From Candidatus Avelusimicrobium pullicaecorum (lineage in GTDB: Bacteria; Elusimicrobiota; Elusimicrobia; Elusimicrobiales; Elusimicrobiaceae): 64,000 nt of DNA. Shown piece by piece: positions 26,951 through 35,638 of this stretch. Both the position numbers and the translations under genes were made by a program. The first letter of the stretch is position 1, and each line of letters opens with the position of its first letter. The stretch lies in assembly GCA_944322825.1 (NCBI GenBank), contig CALUQD010000002.1, positions 1 to 64,000 of the forward strand. The letters run 5' to 3'. The notes under the pieces were generated by a model. It saw only the letters and a list, made by a program, of their open reading frames with translations, had not been told where the DNA came from and did not search any database.

Positions 26951-27439
26951 TTATTTGGTATCCGAACTCAGATACGCCTTTTCAATCGGCATCCGGGCAG
27001 TTGCCTTTATTTTGCGGATCCCCTCTTTGCGGGGCTCGCTGGCCAGTACATAACTGGTGCCCGGAAACATCAAATGCACGGGATAGGTTACTGTAACAAC
27101 CACATCTTCGTGGCGGTGCTTTTTATACATCGGGTCGGTGCCGGTCGTTTCCACTTTCACGTTTACGGCAATTCCGCCCGCTTTCGTGCCAAACACTTTT
27201 TGCTTGGCTTGGTTTATCTTTTGCGTTATTACTGTTCTGTCCGGCCGGCCGCTGGGTTTTTTGACGGCTACCAGCGAGCCGATACGGGCAAACTCATAGG
27301 AAGCGTGGTTGGCGATAATCGTGTGGTAGGCGATGTTGCCGTATTCAAGGACGAAAAAAATCATCAACATAAATACCGGCAAGATGAGCATCAGCTCCGC
27401 CGTAACCTGCCCGCCACACTTCCTACGAAATTTGTTCAT
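26951..27439 (-). CDS. tadE: TadE-like pseudopilin (second copy)
   Basis: 162 residues. The leader MNKFRRKCGG is followed by QVTAELMLILPVFMLMIFFV, with Gly before the site and Glu at +5, then a membrane helix and a charged domain of about 120 residues. This is the TadE pattern. It differs strongly from the TadE-like protein at 11039, so the locus encodes two separate pseudopilins. It lies between the two Flp pilins and CpaB. Confidence 0.88.
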   Translation of the reverse strand: MNKFRRKCGGQVTAELMLILPVFMLMIFFVLEYGNIAYHTIIANHASYEFARIGSLVAVKKPSGRPDRTVITQKINQAKQKVFGTKAGGIAVNVKVETTGTDPMYKKHRHEDVVVTVTYPVHLMFPGTSYVLASEPRKEGIRKIKATARMPIEKAYLSSDTK

Positions 27440-27450
27440 GCGCCCTCAAA

Positions 27451-27672
27451 TTACATTTCGCCCATTTTGCCGGTGATTTTGCCTTTGATTTGCTCAAACA
27501 ATTCCGGCATATAGTTCTTAATCAACACACCGGCCAACCCGGCCACGCCCACGACCACTACGAGCATCAACACGTATTCAATCGTGTTCTGGCCTTCTTT
27601 TTTCTTCAGGCAGCCCAAAGCTTGCGCTTTCAAGGCGTCCATTTTGTTTTGCAAAGCAACGATAAACTTCAT
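27451..27672 (-). CDS. flp: Flp-family pilin
   Basis: 73 residues. A helical basic leader of about 27 residues ends in KKKEG; the mature part starts QNTIEYVLMLVVVVGVAGL with Glu at +5 and Tyr at +6, then a hydrophobic helix and a Lys/Gly-rich tail. This is a typical Flp prepilin and, being next to the assembly genes, probably the major subunit. A TadV/CpaA prepilin peptidase should cleave after the Gly; no such gene is in the window. Confidence 0.92.
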   Translation of the reverse strand: MKFIVALQNKMDALKAQALGCLKKKEGQNTIEYVLMLVVVVGVAGLAGVLIKNYMPELFEQIKGKITGKMGEM

Positions 27673-27702
27673 ATGAGAATCCTCCTGATTTTTTAAAATT
27701 TT

Positions 27703-27888
27703 TCAGTCTGCGTCATAGTCCGACAAAACGACTTTGGCCCCTTCGTCAAACTGCTGCGGAACCATATACGAGTAAAGCACATAAAACGAAATAATCGCCG
27801 TCAAAAGCCCCGCCGCTATCACCATATATTCTACCGCGGTTTGGCCTTTATTATTTAACCATTTTTTCGTTTTAGCTCCGTTCTTCAT
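27703..27888 (-). CDS. Flp-like pilin (variant)
   Basis: 61 residues. The leader ends LNNKG, followed by QTAVEYMVIAAGLLTAI with Glu at +5 and Tyr at +6, one membrane helix and an acidic tail (VVLSDYDAD). It is clearly Flp-like but shorter and more divergent than the next gene, with an acidic rather than basic end. It starts 3 bases after the PorV-family gene ends and may be a minor pilin. Confidence 0.85.
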   Translation of the reverse strand: MKNGAKTKKWLNNKGQTAVEYMVIAAGLLTAIISFYVLYSYMVPQQFDEGAKVVLSDYDAD

Positions 27889-27891
27889 ACC

Positions 27892-28863
27892 TTAAAATTG
27901 AATGGCCAACGCAATCTGCTGCGAAGTGCCCAACGCCCCAAACGGCGTGACGGCGTAGTCAATCGAAGCGCCATAGCCGAACAGTTCCGAGCTGTAAATG
28001 CCGAACCCGAACGACACTTTAGACGTTTCTTCCAGCCCTAAGCTGTCCACCCAATCCTCGGTGCTGATACCCGTATTATCGCGGGTGTAATAGCCCACGC
28101 GCAAATCAAAGCGGGCTACTTGGAGCAAATCTTCGGGGATGTGGATTTCCAACCCTACGCCGTAGCGGGCTTTATCGTCGCGGTATTTCATATATTCACC
28201 GGAAATGGTGAAATAGCGCGTATTCAAATCCGCGCCCAAGCGCAAACCGCGGGGCATTTCTTCGCGGTCGCCGATGTTCACCAGCGCACCGCCCAATCCC
28301 AGCCAGTTCACCAAGCGCAGTTTAGCGCCCACGTCAAAACCGACGTTGTTGTAGTGGTCCGAGTCCAACTTTTCCGAAATATATTTGGCCGTACCGCCGA
28401 TTTGGAGTTTCTGGTCGAAAAACCCGCGCGCGATAGACAAGCCGCCCACAAAGTTCTGCACCGGCGTGCCGACTTCCGGCCGCAGCGAACCGTCATCCCC
28501 GCGGAAATCGAACCCATCCATATCCATATAGTTCAGCGTCACGCCGATAATGGTTTTGCCGATTGGCTGCAAATAAGCCAAGGTGCGCGCTTTATACCCT
28601 TGCAAATAATCCAGGTACGAAAACTGGAGTTCGCGCGTAGTGGCCGAAGCCGCGCCGGCCGGGTTCCAAAACAGCGCTTCCGGCCCATCGGCAATAGACA
28701 CATAGGCATTACCTAAGGCCTGGGCTCTGGGGGAGCCGGCGTCAATCTTTAAAAACGCACTGGCGCTGGTACCGGCATAGGAATCAATCGAAGAAGCCGA
28801 CGCGCTGGCGCTTACCAGACCGACTGTTAAACAAGCAATTAAAACTTTTAATCTTATATTCAT
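27892..28863 (-). CDS. PorV/PorQ-family (UPF0164-like) outer membrane protein
   Basis: 323 residues with a signal peptide (1-23) and a beta-barrel pattern throughout. The hallmark of the PorV/PorQ family is present near the start: FLKIDAGSPRAQALGNAYVS followed by ADGPEALFWNPAGAA. The C-terminus ends in aromatic IALAIQF, as expected for an outer membrane barrel. In Bacteroidota PorV shuttles type IX cargo to the surface attachment step. Here it directly follows the giant FlgD-like protein, whose tail resembles a type IX sorting domain, so the pair may work together. Its place before the pilins also links it to the Tad operon. Confidence 0.88.
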   Translation of the reverse strand: MNIRLKVLIACLTVGLVSASASASSIDSYAGTSASAFLKIDAGSPRAQALGNAYVSIADGPEALFWNPAGAASATTRELQFSYLDYLQGYKARTLAYLQPIGKTIIGVTLNYMDMDGFDFRGDDGSLRPEVGTPVQNFVGGLSIARGFFDQKLQIGGTAKYISEKLDSDHYNNVGFDVGAKLRLVNWLGLGGALVNIGDREEMPRGLRLGADLNTRYFTISGEYMKYRDDKARYGVGLEIHIPEDLLQVARFDLRVGYYTRDNTGISTEDWVDSLGLEETSKVSFGFGIYSSELFGYGASIDYAVTPFGALGTSQQIALAIQF

Positions 28864-28878
28864 AAATTTCGTTTTCTG

Positions 28879-28967
28879 CCGGACTTATCCGGGCTTTTAG
28901 TTAAGTTCCGGCCCCACGGGCCCCTGCAACAACTACAACGCCCTTGGGGGGCTAAGCCCCCCTTGGG
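28879..28967 (-). repeat. Strong hairpins between the giant surface gene and the PorV-family gene
   Basis: GGGGGGC and GCCCCCC pair around a three-base loop (28946-28962), with CCC/GGG flanks; a second stem CCGGA/TCCGG lies at 28879-28892. No T tract follows on the minus strand, so they look like message-stabilising or partial-termination structures that could set the ratio between the giant protein and the downstream pilus genes. Confidence 0.65.
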
Positions 28968-28968
28968 T

Positions 28969-31900
28969 TTACGGCACCAAAATTTTGACTACTTTTTGGC
29001 AGTGTTCGCGTCCGTTCTGGGCTTTAAAGTCCACCAGACCGAAGTACACGCCGCGGGCCACTTTTTTGCCGTGTTGGTTGGTGCGGTCCCAGCGGCAGCG
29101 CAGCGCGGCGTTGCGGATGTTGGGGAACGCGGCCAAATCGTCGCCCGTCATTTGGGTAGAGCCTTCCGGCGTATTATCCGGGTTGAACTGCAGGCTGCTG
29201 CCCATCGTTACCTGGTAGTTATTGGCGTCCACGCAGGTATAGTTGCTGTCGCGCACCAAATCGCCCGCCAGGTTGAAGAACTTAATAGACACCGTGCCCG
29301 GCACCGGCATTTTGGTAATTTCCAGCGTACCTTTGGAAGCGTCGCGCAGCGGGTTCGGGTAGAAGAACACCGTTTTCTCCCAGTCTTCGCAGACGAAGCG
29401 CCCGTCGCCGATGGCAATCGTTGCCTTGTGCAGGTTCTGGTACTGATACGTATCGGCCACTTTTTCCACGCTCCACAGCTGGCTGTTGGTGCTGGAATCG
29501 TCGCTGCCCAGGATTTCGCCGGTTACGCTGTCGATATCGGCGGAATTGAGCGCCGTTACGAAGCGGAACGGATAGGTTCCGTCCGGCACTTCCTGCTGGG
29601 CATAGTCGCGGCCGTCCCACAGTTCTTCAATCAGCGTGGTAGCCGGGCGGATACCCACAATAGCTCTTACCAATACTTCGCGGATATCCTGCACTTCGGT
29701 ACCCGTAGTCGGGTTACGCAGCGTACCTTTTTGATAATCATAAATGGTGGTACCGGGTTTGAAAATCTGAATGGCTACTTTCATCGGCACGGAAATTTGA
29801 TAGCCGATTTTCATATCCGTACCACGCTGGGAGATGGCATAGCCGTCGGCTTCCAGCAAGTCGAACACTTTTAAGAGGTCCGCATTGACGGTGACGCTCT
29901 TAACCGTTTCCTGGTACAAGCCCGGATCGGGGTAGTTCTTGGCCGTCAAGCGGATTTCGTAGATACCCGGTTTGACGTAAATACCGTTATTGTCGGTGCC
30001 GTCCCAGTAGATTTTGCGAACGATGTTCGGGTCAAAATCGCTAGTGTTGATAATCGTCATTGTAGAGAGGTATTTACACACCTGGCCCGCAGCCGTGTTG
30101 CGCTGGGTAAGCGTGCCGGTGGTGCCGTAGCACATATTGGGCTGCAAAGCCACTACGGCGACTTCTACGGTAGACGCGCGGGACACCGCAAAATTGATTT
30201 CGTACGGCGGAATGAATACCGGGCCCGAAGACGCGTTGAACAACTGCGGCGCATTCGGATACACCACTACGGAGCCGTCCAAGAAGTACACGGGCCCACG
30301 GGTGACGTTAATTTTGCTGACCGGTTTTTCCGTGGCGTACAGGTAATTCTGCTGTACCACTTCGGCCGCCGTTTTGAACGGAGCGCCCGGCAAGTAGGTG
30401 GCTTGCGGATTGCTGCCCGCAATGATTTCGCCGCCGTTGGCATAGTAGCGGTTGAACGCTTCGTCCGAGCGGGCCGAGATAAAGAACGGATACTGTCCGT
30501 CCGGCACCATTTCGTAGGGGCACTCTTTAAGGTCCGTCGCGCCCGTGCAGGCGGCAATTTCTTCCTGCGTGTGGCGTTCGGCAGACGGCGTCGGGTTGTA
30601 GAAATAGAGCGCGTCCCATTCTTCGGTAATCAGCATACCTTCGCCCGCTTTGGTAGCGGAGCGGTCAAATGTTTTGACGGGCTGCAAGCGCACATCCACC
30701 ACGCCCGAGGCCGCTTCAGCCGCCGTGGCCGGGTAGTTGGTGAACGTCGTATCGTTCACATAGATACAAGCGTTGGCCGAGGTGACGCGGGAAGGCACCA
30801 CATAATCCACCAACGCGGCAGAACACGTACCCGCCGCACCGCCGGTACCTTCCGTCCACGTAGCGTTCGCCGGGCAGAATAACTTGGCATCGGTCGTCTG
30901 ATCGCAGATGCGGGGCGGCCACGTGGTCGTGGTATTGGTGGTGATATCCACCTGCTCCCGTTTGAGCGAAACGGTATACTGCGATTCTTCCGCCACTGCG
31001 GAACCCGCTACATAATTCGGGTTTTCAGCTACCGTGATGGTATCGCGGTAGTACACAGTTTCGCCGCTGACAACCGCAGTATTAAGCTGGACTTGCGTAC
31101 CCAACGCCAAGCCGGTCAAAGCAATGGGCGTCGTTTGGCCTTGTTCGTATACGTTGGCCGTTGTTACATCGTTCGTGTAACCCGTAGCGACCTGGGTGGA
31201 AATAACGGTGTAATCGTTATAATCGCCGGTGGTATCGTTGTACGCCGGGATGACGACATCCTTATTATAGATGTTCACCTGGACGTTCATCGCCTTGGAG
31301 AGCATATAGGAAATAGTAGCCTTGGCTTCACTATCGCCATACACATCGGTAGTCGACACGTCCACCACGTGGTACATATCCACGGGGAACACCGCCGAGG
31401 CTTTGTTGGTTACCGCCGGGAACATCGCGTCCTTGGTTTGCACCGTAAACATATAGGTGCCGGGGGTGACCATACGGCCCTGGTCGTCGCGGCCGTCCCA
31501 CGACAGCGTATTAAGCTGTTGGGAAACCTGGGTGACGCCTTCTTCGGGCGTTAAGTACTTGACCGGCACGCCGGCGGAGTTTTCCACCCGGGCAATCACC
31601 GTAGAATCACGCGCGATAGAGTATTTAAAGATGAACGGATCCAAACCGTAAGCCGTCGGGCTGGAGCCGACCGTGGAATAGCTGACGGGCTGAATGGTAA
31701 TATCCACCAGTCCGCGTTCCACCGGCAGCTGCCCAACGGAATAGTTCAGCGTTTTAACAGCAGTGTAACATTGGCCGTTGGTTTCGTTAGCTAAATCGTT
31801 GCTATTTTGACTTTGTCCTTCTGAATTTTTTCCTAACGCACCACAAACAACACCGCTATAAAAAGCTGGTGTACCGTCGCCGCCCACCGCATTTATATAT

Positions 31901-33894
31901 TTACCGTTGTACGGAATTTCCGCCCACAGCACATATACATAGTTGCCGTCCGGCATCGGGGCGCCATACGCAAACGTTTCGGTACAACTATCCTGCGTAC
32001 AAACCGTACCGTCGGACATTTTTTCATTTACCGTATAAGTACGAGTACACCCACCATTTTCGCTAACTGTGTAATAATAACATTTCTCAGAACCCGCACC
32101 GCAAGTTCCAGTCAGAGGATTTCCCTGCCCGTCGACAGCCCCCGCCGGGAAATCGTCCCCATTATCAATAACCGATAAAGTCTGCAAAGAACCGGGTTTA
32201 ATACCGCACAGGCCGTCCCATTTGGACGTATAATTCATCCGGCCGGAGCGGTCCTCGGACGAGCGGTACACCAACGTGCCGCCCTGCGGTACCGGACCGG
32301 TACCCGTGGGGGTGGAAGAATCCGTCAGCACATTGGTTGTGGCGCCGGAACCGCTAAAAGTGGTACCGGGAGTATAGATTTCCCAATACACGGTAGAGGC
32401 TTCCGTCGGCACATAATTAATAGAAGCATACGCCGTGGACTTTTTGTTGAGCCCCGTAGAAGTGATATCCGTCAGTTTCAAGGGGTCCAGCGACACTTGG
32501 CGCGTAACGGCGCGGGAGAAATCCACCCCCGGCCATTCGTCCTGCGCTTTCGCCTGGATAGCCGCCACATAGTTCCCCGCGGGCAAGAGCAACCCATCAT
32601 CGTTGCGTCCGTCCCACGAGTCAAATTCTACAATCTGCTTATCGCTTTCGGTGCCTTTCATTCCTTCGCCCACGCGCGGCTGCCAATCCACCAGCGTGCG
32701 CACCAAAGCGGTATTTACTTTATTAGAATCGCCTGTACCAGTGCCAATATCTCCAGTATTCTCGTCACTCCCATAGTCAAGATCATCTCCGTTGGAAGCG
32801 TCAAAAATGGCCACGCGGACATTGGAGTCTTTACTTAAGCGGTATGCAAACGTATACGGTTGCGCGGACACAGCGGTAATATCGCCCACCACCGTCGGAG
32901 TGCTGCGCACGGAGTGCACGTTCGTCACGTCCACCTGTATCGGGATTTGGTTCATACCCGGGTAGGCAATGGTAGAGTTAAATTCAATTTTATCGGTAAT
33001 GATTTGGTCGCCGGGGAAGTCCGTCGCCACGGTAGCGCGGAAAGCAAAATCCCCGTTGGATTTGCCGAATTCACCGCCGATTTCATACGAGCCGTCCCAC
33101 GCCGCGCAGAACGTAATAGGATCGCCGGAAGGAGTGCCGTCATCATTAAAAATGACATAAGGGCATACATCGTTGGGGCAGTTTGCATAGTTGCCATTGG
33201 AATCTTTAGATCCCAATTGGCAATTTGAGATAGTAGTAGTTGATTGATCTGAAATCCGAATACATTGGCCACCCCGCAACTCATATGTGGGGGCAGGACA
33301 AGTAAGGCCCTCATCCGGACCGCCCGGACAGCGATACGACCCGCATTTTGTGCTGTCCGTATCGGGATACAAATCAATCGTGCGGATAGCGGGCGTTTCG
33401 TCCGGATTCTCGATATTCTTGCCGTTATAGTATTTAACAATGTCAAACTTAATTTGCTGCAACGGGAAAGAAATAGAATAAGTACTCTGCGCCATTGGTC
33501 TGTTAGTACAGACAACATCCATACACAACGCCAAGCAGTGGTTCGGATAGTTGTTTTTTGCCGGAGTAGTAGACGGATAGGGTTGGTCGTACTCAATCAA
33601 GGCGGAGCTCACCCACGGGTCCGTTTGGTTGGCATTGCCGTCCGGCGCGGGCGAGGTGACAAAACTGCGGTTGTATCCGTTTCTACTATTCACCAATTCA
33701 TCTAATCCTTCTGCACTCCAATCGCAATACATACCGTTGGTAGTGGTAGATGGCCTATAATACACGCCCGCGTTGCGGACCTCGGCCGTTTGGGCAAACA
33801 GCGGCGCACCCGCCGCGAGGAGTAATGCAGTTAAAACGGCGCAGTACGCCGCTTTACCCAGGAAAACCCGAAGTAAACTGTTTATTTTTTTCAT
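28969..33894 (-). CDS. Giant secreted FlgD-like repeat protein with type IX-like C-terminal tail
   Basis: 1641 residues. ATG at 33894 is chosen because it begins a clear signal peptide (MKKINSLLRV, hydrophobic core, ending LFAQ); an in-frame start at 33996 would add 34 residues with no ribosome binding site. Along the protein a FlgD-like Ig motif recurs: WDGRNDDG near residue 425, WDGRDDQG near 800, WDGTDNNG near 1300, WDGRDYAQ near 1430 and WDRTNQHG near 1600, each followed by a PxGxY strand. The last 130 residues read FFYPNPLRDASKG, FFNLAGDLV, ARGVYFGLVD and end KVVKILVP, the order seen in type IX (type A) sorting domains. It should be exported and surface exposed. It contains many cysteines. 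It is the first gene before PorV and the pilins. Confidence 0.92.
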   Translation of the reverse strand: MKKINSLLRVFLGKAAYCAVLTALLLAAGAPLFAQTAEVRNAGVYYRPSTTTNGMYCDWSAEGLDELVNSRNGYNRSFVTSPAPDGNANQTDPWVSSALIEYDQPYPSTTPAKNNYPNHCLALCMDVVCTNRPMAQSTYSISFPLQQIKFDIVKYYNGKNIENPDETPAIRTIDLYPDTDSTKCGSYRCPGGPDEGLTCPAPTYELRGGQCIRISDQSTTTISNCQLGSKDSNGNYANCPNDVCPYVIFNDDGTPSGDPITFCAAWDGSYEIGGEFGKSNGDFAFRATVATDFPGDQIITDKIEFNSTIAYPGMNQIPIQVDVTNVHSVRSTPTVVGDITAVSAQPYTFAYRLSKDSNVRVAIFDASNGDDLDYGSDENTGDIGTGTGDSNKVNTALVRTLVDWQPRVGEGMKGTESDKQIVEFDSWDGRNDDGLLLPAGNYVAAIQAKAQDEWPGVDFSRAVTRQVSLDPLKLTDITSTGLNKKSTAYASINYVPTEASTVYWEIYTPGTTFSGSGATTNVLTDSSTPTGTGPVPQGGTLVYRSSEDRSGRMNYTSKWDGLCGIKPGSLQTLSVIDNGDDFPAGAVDGQGNPLTGTCGAGSEKCYYYTVSENGGCTRTYTVNEKMSDGTVCTQDSCTETFAYGAPMPDGNYVYVLWAEIPYNGKYINAVGGDGTPAFYSGVVCGALGKNSEGQSQNSNDLANETNGQCYTAVKTLNYSVGQLPVERGLVDITIQPVSYSTVGSSPTAYGLDPFIFKYSIARDSTVIARVENSAGVPVKYLTPEEGVTQVSQQLNTLSWDGRDDQGRMVTPGTYMFTVQTKDAMFPAVTNKASAVFPVDMYHVVDVSTTDVYGDSEAKATISYMLSKAMNVQVNIYNKDVVIPAYNDTTGDYNDYTVISTQVATGYTNDVTTANVYEQGQTTPIALTGLALGTQVQLNTAVVSGETVYYRDTITVAENPNYVAGSAVAEESQYTVSLKREQVDITTNTTTTWPPRICDQTTDAKLFCPANATWTEGTGGAAGTCSAALVDYVVPSRVTSANACIYVNDTTFTNYPATAAEAASGVVDVRLQPVKTFDRSATKAGEGMLITEEWDALYFYNPTPSAERHTQEEIAACTGATDLKECPYEMVPDGQYPFFISARSDEAFNRYYANGGEIIAGSNPQATYLPGAPFKTAAEVVQQNYLYATEKPVSKINVTRGPVYFLDGSVVVYPNAPQLFNASSGPVFIPPYEINFAVSRASTVEVAVVALQPNMCYGTTGTLTQRNTAAGQVCKYLSTMTIINTSDFDPNIVRKIYWDGTDNNGIYVKPGIYEIRLTAKNYPDPGLYQETVKSVTVNADLLKVFDLLEADGYAISQRGTDMKIGYQISVPMKVAIQIFKPGTTIYDYQKGTLRNPTTGTEVQDIREVLVRAIVGIRPATTLIEELWDGRDYAQQEVPDGTYPFRFVTALNSADIDSVTGEILGSDDSSTNSQLWSVEKVADTYQYQNLHKATIAIGDGRFVCEDWEKTVFFYPNPLRDASKGTLEITKMPVPGTVSIKFFNLAGDLVRDSNYTCVDANNYQVTMGSSLQFNPDNTPEGSTQMTGDDLAAFPNIRNAALRCRWDRTNQHGKKVARGVYFGLVDFKAQNGREHCQKVVKILVP

Positions 33895-34030
33895 TGTGCA
33901 AGTATCCATTTTGGGGACCAATTCCCTTCTAAAAATTAAGTTTGTACAAATCTTTTGCGCTCCCAAAAAAATGCGCGCAAGTAGGCGGCTGCTCATATAA
34001 TATAGACAGACGCCGACATAATACTCTTAA

Positions 34031-34059
34031 ATTCTTGCAACTTTTGGGGCGATTGTCAA
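34031..34059 (-). promoter_or_regulatory. Likely promoter for the giant surface gene and Tad operon
   Basis: TTGACA (34059-34054) is 17 bases from AAGAAT (34036-34031), a four of six match to the -10 consensus, on the minus strand. It lies in the 243-base gap before the giant gene and would leave about 130 bases of leader. The part of the gap nearer 34138 holds GC-rich inverted repeats after the diguanylate cyclase stop, without a T tract. A second possible -10 (TATATT) lies near 34000. Confidence 0.5.
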
Positions 34060-34137
34060 CTATTTTTTGCAATTTTTTCCGTCTTACCGCGTGGTAACAG
34101 CCCGGCGGAGCCGGACGCATCCGCCGCCCCAAACGCC

Positions 34138-35634
34138 TTACGCCACCTGTTCGGCCACTTCGCGGTAGACGGCAAAACTGCCGCGCCCGTTCTGTTTGAC
34201 GACGTACAACGCTTTGTCGGCCTTTTCCAAAAGCACATCCGGCGTCGTGCCGTCAAACGGGAAGGACGATATCCCTTGGCTGATGCTCAAATGCACTTCT
34301 TTGCCTTCGGTATACCGCTCCGGCAGCGTAATGGCGCCGATGCGGTCTTTGAGGCGTTTGGCGATGATTTTGGCTTCCTCGCCGTTGGTGCGCGGCAGCA
34401 TAATCACCATTTCGTCCCCGCCGAAGCGGCACGGAACGTCCGTCTGGCGCAGGCTGGTGCGAATGACGCGGCTGACTTCTTTTAACGCCCAATCGCCAAT
34501 TTGGTGCCCATACCCGTCGTTGATTTGTTTGAACCAATCGATATCCATAATGATTAACGAAAGCGTCAAATCAAAACGTTTGGAACGGTAGATTTCTTCG
34601 GCGAATTTTTCGTTGAAGTACCGGCGGACCGGCAATTTGGTCAGTTCATCGTAGTTGGAAAGTTCCTGCACGCGTTCAAACAGGCGGGCGTTGTCGATAG
34701 ACAGCGCCATCTGCGACGCAAACTGCTGCAAGGAAATAAAATCCATATACCCAATGCGGCGGCGGGAGAGGATATTGTCAAACGCCAAAAACCCCACTTT
34801 GTTGCGCTGCACTTTTAACGGAATGTAAATCACGCTGCGGGTGGAGCGGTACGCGGCGGCGGAATCGAACACTTCTTTGAGTAAATTTTCTTCCCCTTGG
34901 GGCAGGGTTTTGCCGTCCTGCTGGGTTACTTTGCCCGAAATATCCACCCCCAGCACCGACTTAATTTTGCTCCCTTCCGCATCCGTCAAATACAGCCGCA
35001 CGCGGTCAAACCGAAAGTAGCGCTGCACGCCTTTTAAAATCAGTTCCAAGCCGTCGTTTAACCGCAAGGACGAAGCAAAAATAGTGGACAAATCATTGAG
35101 CGCGGTGGAAATGTTTAACCGCTGGTTTTTGGCCTGGTCAATTTCCGTATTGCGCAAATTGTGCGAAATTTCCTCCCCCAGCGCCTTGATGAGTTCTTTT
35201 TCCTCGTTGGAAAACACACGGTTCTTGCGGAAGCGTTCCAAGCGCAGCACGCCGACTTTGTCCTGCATAAAGTTGTGTATTTCCCCCGCTTTGAGTTCCA
35301 CGCTGGGGCGTTCCCAGCGCACCAACACATAAATGGCGGGATAGCTTAAATCCGTCGTTTCGGCCAATCCGTCCTGCAGGAGTTGTTTTAAAAATACGGG
35401 TTCGTTTAAAACGGATATATCTTCCTGCATATCCATACAGTATTCTTTTTTGCACATCATTTTTAAAGACAGCAACGCCCGTTCCTGCTGCCAGTCAAAA
35501 AAGTACACGCGGTCCAGCCTAAACAAATTGCGAAGCGCCGGCAAAGCGCATTCCAATAGTTCCCGCTTGTTTTGAAAGGATTGGTTTAATTGTTTGTGAA
35601 ATTTATACAGCGTATACGATTTTTTATCAAACAT
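34138..35634 (-). CDS. GAF-GGDEF diguanylate cyclase
   Basis: 498 residues, no membrane segment. Two GAF-like regions (about 20-170 and 180-325) precede a GGDEF domain (about 335-490) with YDELTKLPVRRYF, the substrate loop DIDWFKQINDGYGH and the active-site motif FGGDEM. The GG(D/E)E core is intact with Met in the last place, so it should make cyclic di-GMP from two GTP. The start at 35634 has AGGGG seven bases upstream; the frame continues further but overlaps the previous gene. It begins 4 bases after the stop of a cytoplasmic solute-binding-protein-like gene, so that protein may feed it a signal. It ends the 12-gene operon and precedes the pilus locus, a plausible target of cyclic di-GMP. 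Confidence 0.93.
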   Translation of the reverse strand: MFDKKSYTLYKFHKQLNQSFQNKRELLECALPALRNLFRLDRVYFFDWQQERALLSLKMMCKKEYCMDMQEDISVLNEPVFLKQLLQDGLAETTDLSYPAIYVLVRWERPSVELKAGEIHNFMQDKVGVLRLERFRKNRVFSNEEKELIKALGEEISHNLRNTEIDQAKNQRLNISTALNDLSTIFASSLRLNDGLELILKGVQRYFRFDRVRLYLTDAEGSKIKSVLGVDISGKVTQQDGKTLPQGEENLLKEVFDSAAAYRSTRSVIYIPLKVQRNKVGFLAFDNILSRRRIGYMDFISLQQFASQMALSIDNARLFERVQELSNYDELTKLPVRRYFNEKFAEEIYRSKRFDLTLSLIIMDIDWFKQINDGYGHQIGDWALKEVSRVIRTSLRQTDVPCRFGGDEMVIMLPRTNGEEAKIIAKRLKDRIGAITLPERYTEGKEVHLSISQGISSFPFDGTTPDVLLEKADKALYVVKQNGRGSFAVYREVAEQVA

Positions 35635-35638
35635 AACG

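Noticed and set aside
28969-33894. Flagellar hook protein FlgD
   Set aside because: The repeats look FlgD-like, but there are no flagellar genes and the protein is far too long; FlgD Ig domains are common in surface proteins.
27892-33894. A complete type IX secretion system
   Set aside because: Only a PorV-like barrel and a sorting-like tail are present; no PorK, PorL, PorM, PorN or SprA was found in the window.
33895-33996. Longer N-terminus for the giant surface protein
   Set aside because: The extra 34 residues have no ribosome binding site and would put the signal peptide in the interior.
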